Shown one piece after another: positions 53,370-61,885 of a stretch of 64,000 nt of DNA. The number at the start of each line of letters is the position of its first letter. Positions within the stretch are counted from its first letter, which is position 1. A model generated the notes under the pieces. That model was not told where the DNA came from. It searched no databases and saw only the letters and a program-made list of their open reading frames with translations. The position numbers were made by a program, and so were the translations under genes. Source of the DNA: Candidatus Fimimorpha excrementavium (GTDB lineage: Bacteria; Bacillota; Clostridia; Lachnospirales; Lachnospiraceae); assembly GCA_018710785.1 (NCBI GenBank), contig DVJD01000043.1:1-64000 (forward strand), written 5' to 3'.

Positions 53370-53408
53370 GATTTTCCCTCCCCGCTTTGTCTGGTATCGT
53401 TCAACCTC

Positions 53409-54523
53409 TCATCCGTTTTTTCCCATGATAAGCCCTGTCACAGCATGAACCGCATAGCAGACATTGATTTCTTCTTCTGATATTTGCCCTGTCCCTGTCT
53501 GAAATCGTCTTGTTTCCTTCATCTGAAAAAGCCACGCAGGGATCAACTCATATTGAGAATCCTTTTTGATTGAAACATATCGCAGGCCTGCCTCCTTAAG
53601 CGCCGCATTGGATGAATACGCATACTCTTTTTTTATGACATCCAACGCTTCTTCATAAGAAATCAAATCGTTTTCTTCTCCCTCTCCCACCAATGTATAA
53701 AGCCCCATCGCTTCCATCCACATGACGCCGGATTGGTTTACCACAGCCGATGCATAGGTCTCCGGCGCTTCCCCGATCTCTCTCGGTTCCTCCGGCCAAT
53801 ACACATCCACAACCGGTATGCCGTCCACCATCTGATGATAGATCATCACATAGCACTCGTCCTCTTCTGCGGCATAAAAATGTTCAAATGTATCCCGCTT
53901 GGTTTCCTCATCTAAGTGCTCAATTTTATCCTGCATCTGTTCCTTTGTAATACTAAAGGCTTCTGCCAATTCCAGCTGCGGAAGCTCCAGCGTTTCCCAT
54001 ATGTTTCTCACTTCCTGCTCCGAATCCGAAAATCTCTTAAAGGACAAATCTCTTTCTTCCGCATCCGGATACGCATCCATACCTTTTCTTTCCAAAGAAT
54101 CCGGGTCCATGGATAACACATGACTATACTGCACAGAATTCATATGCTGCCCTGCTTTCTCAGTGCTATAAGAAAATCCTCCGTCCAAACCGCCGTTCTC
54201 TCCCCATGCTTTTCCTCCGTCATACAGCAGCAGCGCCGTGTTCTCCCGATCATCTTCATAGTAATACGCAACGGAGGAGGCCTGTATCTCTTTCTTTCGT
54301 TCCTTTCCTCCAAGCAAGGTATCCAACATTTTCTGCTCGTTCCACTCCCAAAAATACGCGCCATAAATCTTTGCCCGCTTTTTTCTTCCTTTGGAACTAT
54401 TCCATTTTCGATTTTTAAACCAAGCTCCATGGACTGCCCGACATCCCCACGATTATCGTCTGCACATCCTGTCAAAACAGTCATCAGCAGCATTGCCCCC
54501 AACAAAATAAAGCGAACTTTCAT
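53409..54523 (-). pseudogene. Lipoprotein gene of ABC operon, out of frame at an A6 run
   Basis: The 5' part (from 54523) encodes MKVRFILLGAMLLMTVLTGC, a lipoprotein signal with lipobox LTGC. Another 28 residues of mature N-terminus follow. At the A6 run 54379-54384 (GAAGAAAAAAGC) the frame breaks. A -1 shift, or one more A, continues as KRAKIYGAYFWEWNEQKMLD. It joins the long frame that runs to 53409 and includes SYSTEKAGQHMNSVQYSHVL and ETPWAFQM-like segments. The combined length would be about 370 aa. The long frame alone would start at MLDTLLGGKERKKE (54329) with no signal. It could be phase variation, a programmed slip, or a base-call error. The protein is likely an extracytoplasmic partner of the ABC exporter. 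Confidence 0.75.
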
Positions 54524-55069
54524 CTCATCCCCTGCCTTCTTCTGAAAAATCCCCTCCGGAAAGATTCCTTAACTGCTACGATAACGATAGCCTTCCCCTC
54601 TATGCTGTCTGACATCCTGTCCGATTCTTCCGTACCAAAACGTATTGCCCCCATGTCCCGGAAATGAAACCGGGACTTTTTCCGGCCAGTGAGCAATCTC
54701 TTTATCTTGGTTAATTATAACATAAATATATTAATTTGTATAGTTTTTTTGACTCATTTCCACAAAAAACCCATCTTCCGTCGTATTACTAGGAAAATTC
54801 CGACGTTTCTATCTTCCCATTTTTCATTTGTTCTCCCTAACCTCAATTTTCCCCTATTTACAGCAAAATTTTCATGCCCGTTTGGGGCGCTAGCGAAAAA
54901 TTTTTGTAGGACACATAGAAAAGGAAACAGTCCTGGGAAGTGGTAAGAACAGATAGTAAAAGCTGACAACATGTCTTGGAACCATTTGTTTTGAAAAGAC
55001 ATTGTTCCGGAATAAACAGACCCTCAAAAATAAACTGCATAAACTGACATTCCCACACCATAAGGAAAC
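54524..55069. other. AT-rich gap with one hairpin, no gene seen
   Basis: About 545 nt between the lipoprotein gene and the transposase remnant. TATAAT-type sequences occur near 54715 but no -35 fits. Short frames on both strands lack ribosome binding sites. A plus-strand hairpin is listed separately. Confidence 0.4.
54655..54682 (+). terminator. Orphan plus-strand terminator-like hairpin
   Basis: GTCCCGG, eight-nt loop, CCGGGAC, then TTTTT. It has the form of a plus-strand terminator, yet no plus-strand gene lies upstream, so it could end a small RNA or be an accident. Confidence 0.45.
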
Positions 55070-55831
55070 GAAGCCAGAAAAAAGGTAGTTGACTATCTGT
55101 ATATTGACGCAGATGAAGACCATGTATCCCTGCAGTTCAAAGAGAAGAAGGGGGATCTGGAGGTTGGAGAGAACAACTGGAAGAATAACTGTGTTCTGGC
55201 GAAGCTGGAGTATGTGTATGAGGAGATTGAGCCGGAAGTTCTAAGGAGTAAAAAGAATAAGCTGGTCAATTCCCGTTACTTCAGCGGAGTCTATAGCGGA
55301 GCAGATAATACAAAGCTGTGGGGCGAGGTGTATACATATCTGGACAGCCATTATGTTCTGGAAAAAGTGAAGAAGCTTTATCTGAATGCAAATGGAGGGA
55401 CTTGAATCCAGAGTGGGAAAAGAGGATTGATGAGAGTGCCTCCTACATCCTTTCGAACAGGACAGCGGCAAAAATCCGTTTAGCGAACCGCAAGACAGTG
55501 AAGGGATGCAGGGCTGAAGGACATGTGAGTCACGTTCTGTCCATGCGTATGAGTCCCCGCCCGATGGGATGGAGCCCAGGGGTAGATAAAATGGCACATT
55601 TACGGGCCTATTATTGGAACGGTGGGGATATGTTGAAACCGGTCAGACGACAGGAGCAGGAGTTTCCGGTAGCAGCCGGTGCGGAAAAAAGTGCTGAGCT
55701 GCGAGAGTATGTTGAGCTGGGAAAGACAACATCATAATAAGCTTGGGAAATATATAGAGAGTATAAGCCACAGTATCAGTACAGAAGCGAAAAAGCATGA
55801 ATGGTTTAATACGCATATCTGGGGATTATAA
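55070..55831 (+). pseudogene. ISLre2-family transposase remnant
   Basis: Plus-strand translation in pieces matches ISLre2 (UPF0236) transposases: VVDYLYIDADEDHVSLQFKE, then VYEEIEPEVLRSKKNKLVNS, YFSGVYSGADNTKLWGEVYT, and VLEKVKKLYLNANGG. A stop and deletion come next. In other frames follow SASYILSNRTAAKIRLANRK, AEGHVSHVLSMRMSPRPMGW, LRAYYWNGGDML, and a C-terminus LGKYIESISHSISTEAKKHE ... NTHIWGL. The full protein would be about 450-480 aa; about 250 codons remain, with frameshifts, a stop and a central deletion. Inverted repeats are not evident. It marks past IS activity in this accessory region. Confidence 0.8.
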
Positions 55832-55921
55832 ATCTTTCACTTATTTCTTTTGCAAAATTTCATTTCCTAATTCAAATTGGTGCATCTACGTTTGTGATAG
55901 GTTTATAAGTCAATATGAAAA

Positions 55922-56512
55922 CTAGGCCGTTGTATACACGGCCCAGTTTTCATCCACCTTTTCACGATACCGAAAATTTCCCATCATTTTCCAGGCATTT
56001 TCATTGGAAAAATAAGCAATTCCGGTCACCCGATCTGTATTTCCTGTACCAAACATCAGCAAAATATCCTCTTCATTTTTTCTGTAAATAAGAAAGGATG
56101 TATCTGTCAGCAAAGGAAAATTCACTTCATAACTTTTGTAATTTTCCCCGTTTGTCTCTTCCAAATAAGGTAAAACCTGTTCGGCCGCCTGTTTATATCG
56201 CCCCTCCAGTATATGATAACGCAACTCTCCCGATTTATAATATATGGCAGAATGAGCCCCCGGCCCCAGCATAGACCACAGCAAAAGCGTCAACATGCCG
56301 TCCACTACTAATGCTACTCCCCCAACTTTTTCAAACTTTGTATGGCTGACTATTTTTCTTTTCAGAATACCGACTATTTTTATAATGTCCCAGATAAACA
56401 GCAAAGAAAAAAATAGAAAAATAGAAAAACGTCCGTACGTGTATGCCAAAAGTGACAGAAGTAATAAAATGATTCTAATGAAAATCAAAATCTTCGAAGT
56501 TTGTTTTTTCAT
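55922..56512 (-). CDS. Hypothetical membrane protein
   Basis: A 196-aa protein. A basic start (MKKQTSKILIFIRIILLLLS) leads into three to four hydrophobic segments up to about residue 95. An external or soluble region of about 100 residues follows (GELRYHILEGRYKQAAEQVL). GGAGG lies 5 nt before the ATG. I recognise no family. Its promoter region (56642-56711) shares the inverted repeat TTGCC/GGCAA and the segment TGGCAATTGAAAAAA with the operon at 59.8-60.8 kb. Confidence 0.65.
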   Translation of the reverse strand: MKKQTSKILIFIRIILLLLSLLAYTYGRFSIFLFFSLLFIWDIIKIVGILKRKIVSHTKFEKVGGVALVVDGMLTLLLWSMLGPGAHSAIYYKSGELRYHILEGRYKQAAEQVLPYLEETNGENYKSYEVNFPLLTDTSFLIYRKNEEDILLMFGTGNTDRVTGIAYFSNENAWKMMGNFRYREKVDENWAVYTTA

Positions 56513-56641
56513 ATTTTCCTCCACACTGTCATAGCAAAAACATAAATTCCAAGATCAAACTTTAATCGTTTTAACCAATACTTTTTTCCGTATATCCACT
56601 AACCAGCGTTTTTGTCTTAGTTATACCGCTTGTCTCTCTTT

Positions 56642-56711
56642 TAATTATTATAGATCTTCCGCCTTTTTTCAATTGCCATTTTTCAACAACACAATATACA
56701 AAAGTCGGCAA
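56642..56711 (-). promoter_or_regulatory. Shared promoter/operator element, copy A
   Basis: Minus strand: TTGCCG (56706-56711), 27 nt, TGGCAA (56673-56678) running into TTGAAAAAA and, further on, TATAAT-like sequence (TCTATAATAATT). The same arrangement, with the same 27-nt gap and 15 identical bases TGGCAATTGAAAAAA, occurs at 61014-61080. It probably marks a common regulator's site. Confidence 0.6.
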
Positions 56712-56719
56712 CTTATTCA

Positions 56720-58216
56720 TTATTTCTTTTGCAAAATATTCACTTCCCAATCAAACCGACTCATCCACGCTCGTCTATTCCGATAATTTTCCACAATACG
56801 TTCATAGATCTTATTCCTTTTTTCTTCTTCCGATTCTGCCTCCATGCATACCATCACACCTAAAAATTCCCATATTTGAAAAGGCCAATAGTTATAATCT
56901 GCATGTTCAGGAATCATATAGCTCAGTTCTTTCTTTACCTTTGTAAATACCGCCTCGTTTCCATGAGTCTTCTTTAATTTTCCAAGTTTCATATCTACAA
57001 AAGCCGTCGCAAAAATGATAAACTGCCTATTTCTATCCAATGACATATCCAAAGATTTTTCAAGGCACCGCAGTCTCCATTTTGCAGATTTGTAGTTGTT
57101 TTTATAGATATCGGATATGACCCGCATTTGTGCCACGATCTGATGATACCCAACCATTTGTAACGCATATATCCTATTTCCGCGATCTGTCCCTATCCGG
57201 TCGGCAAAAAGCTGTCTCATAGTTTGGCCTGGAACCCTTTTTCCATTCTCTATTCTTGAAATCTGTGCCACATCACAGTATTCTCCAATCACTTCCTTCT
57301 GTGTCATGCCGACCGCCTTCCGGCAAAGATACAATATTTCTGAAAATGGTGAAATATTTTTTAACAAATTCACTTCGCTGCATATATCTTTCCCATTGCC
57401 GATTCCCAAATAATGATCTTGTAAAGGATTTTGGGCCGCATATTTTTTTCCCTTTTCTCTCGTATTCAACCACAATTCTTTCAGTCTTTCTCTATTCCAG
57501 TTTCTATGATACGTATCAAGCAATTCTATTCCTTTTCTTACTATTTGCTTCTTTTCTTCCGGCAGTTTACACCGCCCCAGAAAAGCCCCGTATACTGCAT
57601 AGATATCTGGCAGTAATTCCATCTTCATATAATTATCTTCACATCTCACTTCTAAAAAAGATATCAAATAGTCAAATACGGCCTTTGCCTCATTCTTATT
57701 TCCCTTCTTCTCTAAAACCAACGCATGAAGTTCCAATAAACGCATTTCACTGGAACAAAGAAACTCATTTGCCATATTTCCCATGAAATATTCTTTTTTT
57801 GTCAAATCCAGCGCGGCTTTCAGTTTTAAATCAATTTCTTCCGGCTCTTTCTTATCATATATCATTTTTCTGCAACGCATTTCCTCATAAAACTGTTGAT
57901 ACAATCGATTTTTTTTGTTGAAAGCCGCACACTGTTCCATTTGTTTTTCCCATATTTCCCATTCTGCATGATACATACTGTTCCATATGGCTTCTCTCAA
58001 ACATAAATACTCAAATTCAGAATCTTCAACCAAAAATTCACACAAACCGTTCATGAATCCAAGCCTCTGCATTAATGCCTGTGCTTCCAGTATATCTATA
58101 TTTCTCTGGTTCTTATGCATTTTTCTCCAATCACAGAGGTCAATGATTCCGCTTAAAACCTGCTTTTTTTTATCTATTAATGGCACTATAAAGTTTATGA
58201 ATCCTCCTGATATCAT
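56720..58216 (-). CDS. Large regulator with internal XRE-type HTH
   Basis: A protein of about 498 aa (508 if the 58246 ATG is used). The chosen ATG has GGGGG close upstream, and neither start has a good site. Unlike usual regulators the XRE-type helix-turn-helix is internal (ILYLCRKAVGMTQKEVIGEY then CDVAQISRIENGKRVPGQTM, about residues 295-345). Helical repeat-like (TPR-like) stretches lie on both sides. This is the make-up of Rgg/PlcR-like regulators, which sense peptides through TPR, but with the HTH displaced. It sits between two operons that share the TTGCC/GGCAA element and may control them. That is inference. Confidence 0.7.
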   Translation of the reverse strand: MISGGFINFIVPLIDKKKQVLSGIIDLCDWRKMHKNQRNIDILEAQALMQRLGFMNGLCEFLVEDSEFEYLCLREAIWNSMYHAEWEIWEKQMEQCAAFNKKNRLYQQFYEEMRCRKMIYDKKEPEEIDLKLKAALDLTKKEYFMGNMANEFLCSSEMRLLELHALVLEKKGNKNEAKAVFDYLISFLEVRCEDNYMKMELLPDIYAVYGAFLGRCKLPEEKKQIVRKGIELLDTYHRNWNRERLKELWLNTREKGKKYAAQNPLQDHYLGIGNGKDICSEVNLLKNISPFSEILYLCRKAVGMTQKEVIGEYCDVAQISRIENGKRVPGQTMRQLFADRIGTDRGNRIYALQMVGYHQIVAQMRVISDIYKNNYKSAKWRLRCLEKSLDMSLDRNRQFIIFATAFVDMKLGKLKKTHGNEAVFTKVKKELSYMIPEHADYNYWPFQIWEFLGVMVCMEAESEEEKRNKIYERIVENYRNRRAWMSRFDWEVNILQKK

Positions 58217-58246
58217 CTTTCCCCCCGCAATCAATCTACTTTTCAT

Positions 58247-58354
58247 AATTATATCATTTTTTTATCCATTCGCATAGCTTTATTTTTCATTGATATTCTG
58301 TTTTATTTTAGAACTTAAAAAAAGAAAACATCTAATTCATTCTCCGCATGCAAA
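58247..58354. other. Short gap upstream of regulator gene
   Basis: AT-rich sequence between the regulator gene and the queT terminator. No coding sequence or RNA seen. Confidence 0.4.
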
Positions 58355-58405
58355 ATCCGCCGAACGATTCTTATGTGAAATGACTCACAGAACCGTCCGG
58401 CGGAT
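58355..58405 (-). terminator. Terminator after queT
   Basis: Minus strand: ATCCGCCGGACGGTTC, an 18-nt loop, GAATCGTTCGGCGGAT, then TTTTGC. The 16-position stem has two mismatches. It lies about 70 nt after the queT stop. Confidence 0.75.
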
Positions 58406-58473
58406 CTCCTGTTGTTTTTGTATATAAAAACCTTGATTTGATTGTGCTGCGGCGTTGTCTGCCTCCGCCCCGT

Positions 58474-58986
58474 CTAAGCGCGGTGGATGCTGCCGCGCAG
58501 AAATCCTGCCACATAGGCATTCTTATCCAAAAGATACATGACTCCCGTTCCCAAAACCCCGATCGCCAAAATCTCTCCGATACCCACGGTCGCCATCAGG
58601 TACCAGAGCGCGTCCGGCATGGCGTAGGCATAGCGGAGGACAAACGGGATGATCAGCGTATTGGCCAAAATCGGCGGAAGCGCCACCAGCGGCTTATGTC
58701 TTCGGATGGCATAGGACCCCAGGGCTCCGATCAGAGTCGCCAGACTCCCGAAGATGATATCATAAATCGCTGCTCCACCCAGAATATTCCCCAGCAGACA
58801 TCCGATAAACAATCCCGGAATCGCCGCCGGTGTAAAATACGGGAGCACACACAAAAGCTCCGAAATACGAAACTGAATGGGCCCGAAGCTGATTGCCTGA
58901 AACAGCAGGGTCAGTACCACATAAATCGCTGCGATAACTCCGCCCTGGGTGAGAAACGAGGTCATGGATACGTTCTTTGCTTTCAT
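58474..58986 (-). CDS. queT: QueT family queuosine-precursor transporter
   Basis: QueT imports preQ1 or a related queuosine precursor as an ECF S component. The 170-aa protein has about 6 helices and the family segments FGPIQFRISELLCVLPYFTP and GLFIGCLLGNILGGAAIYDI, plus FGSLATLIGALGSY. A type-I preQ1 riboswitch lies in the leader and overlaps its AAGGAG, so ligand should block translation. This supports the substrate. The gene stands alone between a sigma-A promoter and a strong terminator. Confidence 0.93.
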   Translation of the reverse strand: MKAKNVSMTSFLTQGGVIAAIYVVLTLLFQAISFGPIQFRISELLCVLPYFTPAAIPGLFIGCLLGNILGGAAIYDIIFGSLATLIGALGSYAIRRHKPLVALPPILANTLIIPFVLRYAYAMPDALWYLMATVGIGEILAIGVLGTGVMYLLDKNAYVAGFLRGSIHRA

Positions 58987-58997
58987 TTTACTATCTC

Positions 58998-59038
58998 CTT
59001 TAGTTTTGTTTTACGTGTGGAAGGTCTCGAACACACGA
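58998..59038 (-). ncRNA. preQ1 riboswitch class I
   Basis: Minus strand: CGTGTG TTCGAGACCTTCC CACACG, then TAAAACAAAACTAAAGG. It has the P1 stem, the loop TTCGAGACCTTCC with the C-rich ligand part, and the A-rich tail ending in AACTAA that pairs back, as in class I. The tail overlaps the AAGGAG of queT, so it probably controls translation. Confidence 0.85.
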
Positions 59039-59084
59039 CTGTTTTGCTGCAAAGGCCGTCTATGATACGAACTGCAACGCGGCT

Positions 59085-59113
59085 AGTATAGCATGAAAGC
59101 AGCTGGATTGCAA
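59085..59113 (-). promoter_or_regulatory. sigma-A promoter of queT
   Basis: TTGCAA (59108-59113) and TATACT (59085-59090) with 17-nt spacing, minus strand. Leader about 90 nt including the riboswitch. Confidence 0.75.
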
Positions 59114-59204
59114 GGGTATCCACATTTCTGCAGTATGCAAACTGGGCAGTTTCCATGATCATTTTCCAATCATTTAAACTACCCAGCCTTTTTCCCCATT
59201 ATAA

Positions 59205-59792
59205 CTAAGGCATTTTATATGTTTCCAATTCCACTTCCACCGTTCGTCTGCTATTGGGATCCTTCGCATCCCAGATCACGAATTCTAAAACATTCTTTTC
59301 CAGATGATTGGGTGACGGAAGATATATGACACCTTCGTATCCCCAAAGATGCTTATCCAGGATTGGCCACATCACGGTCTCTTTTACATATTTGTTCCCT
59401 TCACTGCCCTCACACAAAATCTGAATATCCCATTTATCGCTGTCCACTGCTGTAAAACGTTCACGGCTATAGATGCATATACAGGTGAACCAATCCGTCA
59501 TTCCATAAATTCCACAGGCATAGTATCTCTCTCCTATGTTTATCACATCCTTTGACAAAAAGATCGTTTCTCCCGATACATCTGGTATTTTCTCATAGAA
59601 AATCCCTCTCTCAGCTGCCCTGGCACTTAGGGAATCAGAAAATTGTTCAGCAACATCGGTCAAAAACAATGCTCTGCTTTTACTCAAATGATTCTGTTTC
59701 ACCCAATACGGTTCTAAAAAATACGATCCTATCCCGATTCCTATTATACTTATGCTGATAAGAACTATGATTTTCTTTAGACGATGATCCAT
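59205..59792 (-). CDS. Hypothetical protein with N-terminal membrane anchor
   Basis: A 195-aa protein. Start MDHRLKKIIVLISISIIGIG begins a single membrane helix (or uncleaved signal); the rest is an extracytoplasmic domain of about 165 residues with no family I recognise. GGAAG lies about 6 nt upstream. Its start lies 16 nt inside the preceding secreted-protein gene, so they are translationally coupled and may be partners. Confidence 0.65.
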   Translation of the reverse strand: MDHRLKKIIVLISISIIGIGIGSYFLEPYWVKQNHLSKSRALFLTDVAEQFSDSLSARAAERGIFYEKIPDVSGETIFLSKDVINIGERYYACGIYGMTDWFTCICIYSRERFTAVDSDKWDIQILCEGSEGNKYVKETVMWPILDKHLWGYEGVIYLPSPNHLEKNVLEFVIWDAKDPNSRRTVEVELETYKMP

Positions 59793-60844
59793 GGCCATCT
59801 TCCATATCTATCTATAGCAGAATTCCAAGCACTTATCCCATTATCTATTACAGTAGATGCAGAAATGTTATTAAACAATGTGCCTCCATCTCCATACCAT
59901 GCGAATGGTGAGCTGTCTGATGCTGTTCCAACCCTAAAATAATCTGTTCTTGTTATACTATATACTATAACATCTTGCATGTAATTTGTTCTATCATACA
60001 TCCACGCTTGCCTTACTGCTGTTGCCTCTGCCGTCATAGAGCGACTTAAATTGACACTTTCCACCAACTTATTTACACTTATTGCAAACCCTATCACATT
60101 CGATAATTTTGCTGGAGTCATAAATACTTTTGCCGCTGCAGCAACTACACTCAACCCCGCTGCCAAACTAAAAGTCGATGTTTTCGTGTTTACATAGAAT
60201 TTTCTTGTGTCTTTACAAGATATCAATGTTCTCACTGTAGGCTCTGGACGCGCGTCAAAATATCTAGTAGCCGATACTGTTTTATCCTTTGCCGGAAATG
60301 CCTGAAGGAGTCCCTCCATCCCAATATCTACATTACTTGCTCTCGTTTGTATTCTTTTAAATGGATCAATTAAATATGCTCCCTCATTCTCTTCTACCTG
60401 TACGTATGTTATCCCCTGTTCCTTTAATAGTTGTTCCAATTCATTGGCATTTGAAAAATTTCCCTCCTCAACAGTTTCACTAATTATTTTTAACTGTGCT
60501 TCAGACACTTCCTGCTCAGACACCTTAAAATCTTCATCCGAATACACCTGCGCTTCCTGAACCTCGCCATTAACCAAAGACTGATATATCACCTTACCGT
60601 CTTTATTATAAGCATATTCTTCATAACCAGTCATATCCTCATAATAATATATTATAGTTCCATTACGATCTAACGTCTTATACTCTCCCCTCTGTGTTGT
60701 ATAGCACTCTTTTATTTCTGCCCCTTGCAGATCTTCTCTTGTAATTCTACTATCATAATTTTTTGCTATACTAACATTTGGAATAAGTATTGTAGTCATC
60801 ATACATACTGCACACATTATACTTGCCCATTTTTTCAACCTCAT
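59777..60844 (-). CDS. Secreted hypothetical protein
   Basis: A 355-aa secreted protein. MRLKKWASIMCAVCMMTTIL with cleavage near VSIAKN looks like a signal peptide. GAGG lies 8 nt before this ATG (earlier ATGs lie too close to the site). Middle: FNNISASTVIDNGISAWNSA near the end and an alanine-rich hydrophobic segment SLAAGLSVVAAAAKVFMTPA (about residue 235). No named domain. The next gene overlaps its 3' end. Promoter element copy B lies upstream. The alanine/hydrophobic stretch might span a membrane. Confidence 0.65.
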   Translation of the reverse strand: MRLKKWASIMCAVCMMTTILIPNVSIAKNYDSRITREDLQGAEIKECYTTQRGEYKTLDRNGTIIYYYEDMTGYEEYAYNKDGKVIYQSLVNGEVQEAQVYSDEDFKVSEQEVSEAQLKIISETVEEGNFSNANELEQLLKEQGITYVQVEENEGAYLIDPFKRIQTRASNVDIGMEGLLQAFPAKDKTVSATRYFDARPEPTVRTLISCKDTRKFYVNTKTSTFSLAAGLSVVAAAAKVFMTPAKLSNVIGFAISVNKLVESVNLSRSMTAEATAVRQAWMYDRTNYMQDVIVYSITRTDYFRVGTASDSSPFAWYGDGGTLFNNISASTVIDNGISAWNSAIDRYGRWPWIIV

Positions 60845-61013
60845 CCTCATTTCCTCCCTCCATCTCACAGTACGGATCCTTTTACTATCCCAGAACCCTC
60901 CTACCCTAACTGAACATTCTGTTTGTTAAATGTACTTGCTCCCACTATCCTCTCTTTTATCCTCATACTCCGTCATTTTTTCTGTTTATGATCTCGTTCT
61001 TATCTTTATTTTA
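60845..61013. other. Leader of secreted-protein operon, no gene
   Basis: T-rich untranslated region between the secreted protein gene and its promoter. No hairpin or coding sequence is evident. Confidence 0.4.
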
Positions 61014-61080
61014 ATTATAATGCTTTTTTCATTTTTTTCAATTGCCACTTTTTTCATGGTATACTATATAAAAATGGCAA
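61014..61080 (-). promoter_or_regulatory. Shared promoter/operator element, copy B
   Basis: Minus strand: TTGCCA (61075-61080), 27 nt, TGGCAA (61042-61047) continuing as TTGAAAAAAATG. TTGAAA (61036-61041) and TATAAT (61014-61019) form a promoter with 16-nt spacing. The inverted repeat lies directly upstream of the -35, as copy A at 56642-56711. Confidence 0.65.
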
Positions 61081-61210
61081 GTTTTTCTCTCACTTTTTTC
61101 ACAGAACTTCCATCCCGCACCAAACCCTCCCCCAGTAACCGCATATCCGTCTCTATGGTAATCCCGAACGTCATGCGGCATGGAGACCCAATGGAAAACA
61201 GACGTTACAT

Positions 61211-61276
61211 AAAAGCGGAGCACGCTGCTTAAAATGGAATTAAGGGTAATAACCCATTTTCCGCAGCGTGCTCCGC
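61211..61276 (-). terminator. Fucose operon terminator
   Basis: Minus strand: GCGGAGCACGCTGC (61263-61276) pairs exactly with GCAGCGTGCTCCGC (61215-61228). An inner stem AAAATGG/CCATTTT lies within the loop. TTTT follows. It lies about 70 nt after the fucU stop. Confidence 0.8.
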
Positions 61277-61349
61277 ACCATATTCCTTTCGTTCTTTCTG
61301 GTTCCTATCTTTCCGGCTCCGCCCTGCTTTTCTCGCCTGCCGCCAGAGT

Positions 61350-61790
61350 CTAGTCGGTCACCACCCCTTTTTGCAGCATTACATTGGCATACAGCGCGGT
61401 TTCTCCGGTGGCAATGATGGCATAAGCTTTTTTCGCTTCCTCATAGAAGGCAAACCGCTCGATATTGCCCACTGTTTTTTCGCCTCTCTCATCATGCTTT
61501 GCAATGATTTCCTTATACGTATCCCAGATCGGCGTCTCCACATCATCCCCCGGCATCACTTCCATCAGATTCACCGGATGTTCCACATAGGTATCCAGCG
61601 GAAATACCTGCAGGATGGCATCCAGCAGTTCCGGTACGCCGTGGCCGTCGCAGCGGATGACGATGGCATCCTTTCCCATGGACTCTGCCGGAAAATTTCC
61701 GTCGGCCAGCACCAGCCGGTCGCTGTGTCCCATTTCACACAATACTTTCAATAACTCCGGAGATAAAATTTTCGGTATTCCTTTTAACAT
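61350..61790 (-). CDS. fucU: L-fucose mutarotase (RbsD/FucU family)
   Basis: FucU interconverts anomers of fucose. The 146-aa protein begins MLKGIPKILSPELLKVL, chosen because GAGG lies 8 nt upstream and this matches the family start. Seen: MGHSDRLVLADGNFPAES with the catalytic His, RCDGHGVPELLDAI, and AFYEEAKKAYAIIATGETAL. It is last of fucI-fucK-fucU and is followed by a strong terminator. RbsD-like ribose use is less likely given the neighbours. Confidence 0.92.
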   Translation of the reverse strand: MLKGIPKILSPELLKVLCEMGHSDRLVLADGNFPAESMGKDAIVIRCDGHGVPELLDAILQVFPLDTYVEHPVNLMEVMPGDDVETPIWDTYKEIIAKHDERGEKTVGNIERFAFYEEAKKAYAIIATGETALYANVMLQKGVVTD

Positions 61791-61885
61791 TTTCATTTCC
61801 TCTCTTTTCATTTATTCTTCCAGTTAACTGCAGCCTTTCCAGTCCGCATAAGCCCGCACGTTCGAATCGCATCCCGCTGCCCGCT

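Noticed and set aside
55070-55831. Functional transposase gene
   Set aside because: Stops, frame changes and a central deletion break the ISLre2 reading frame.
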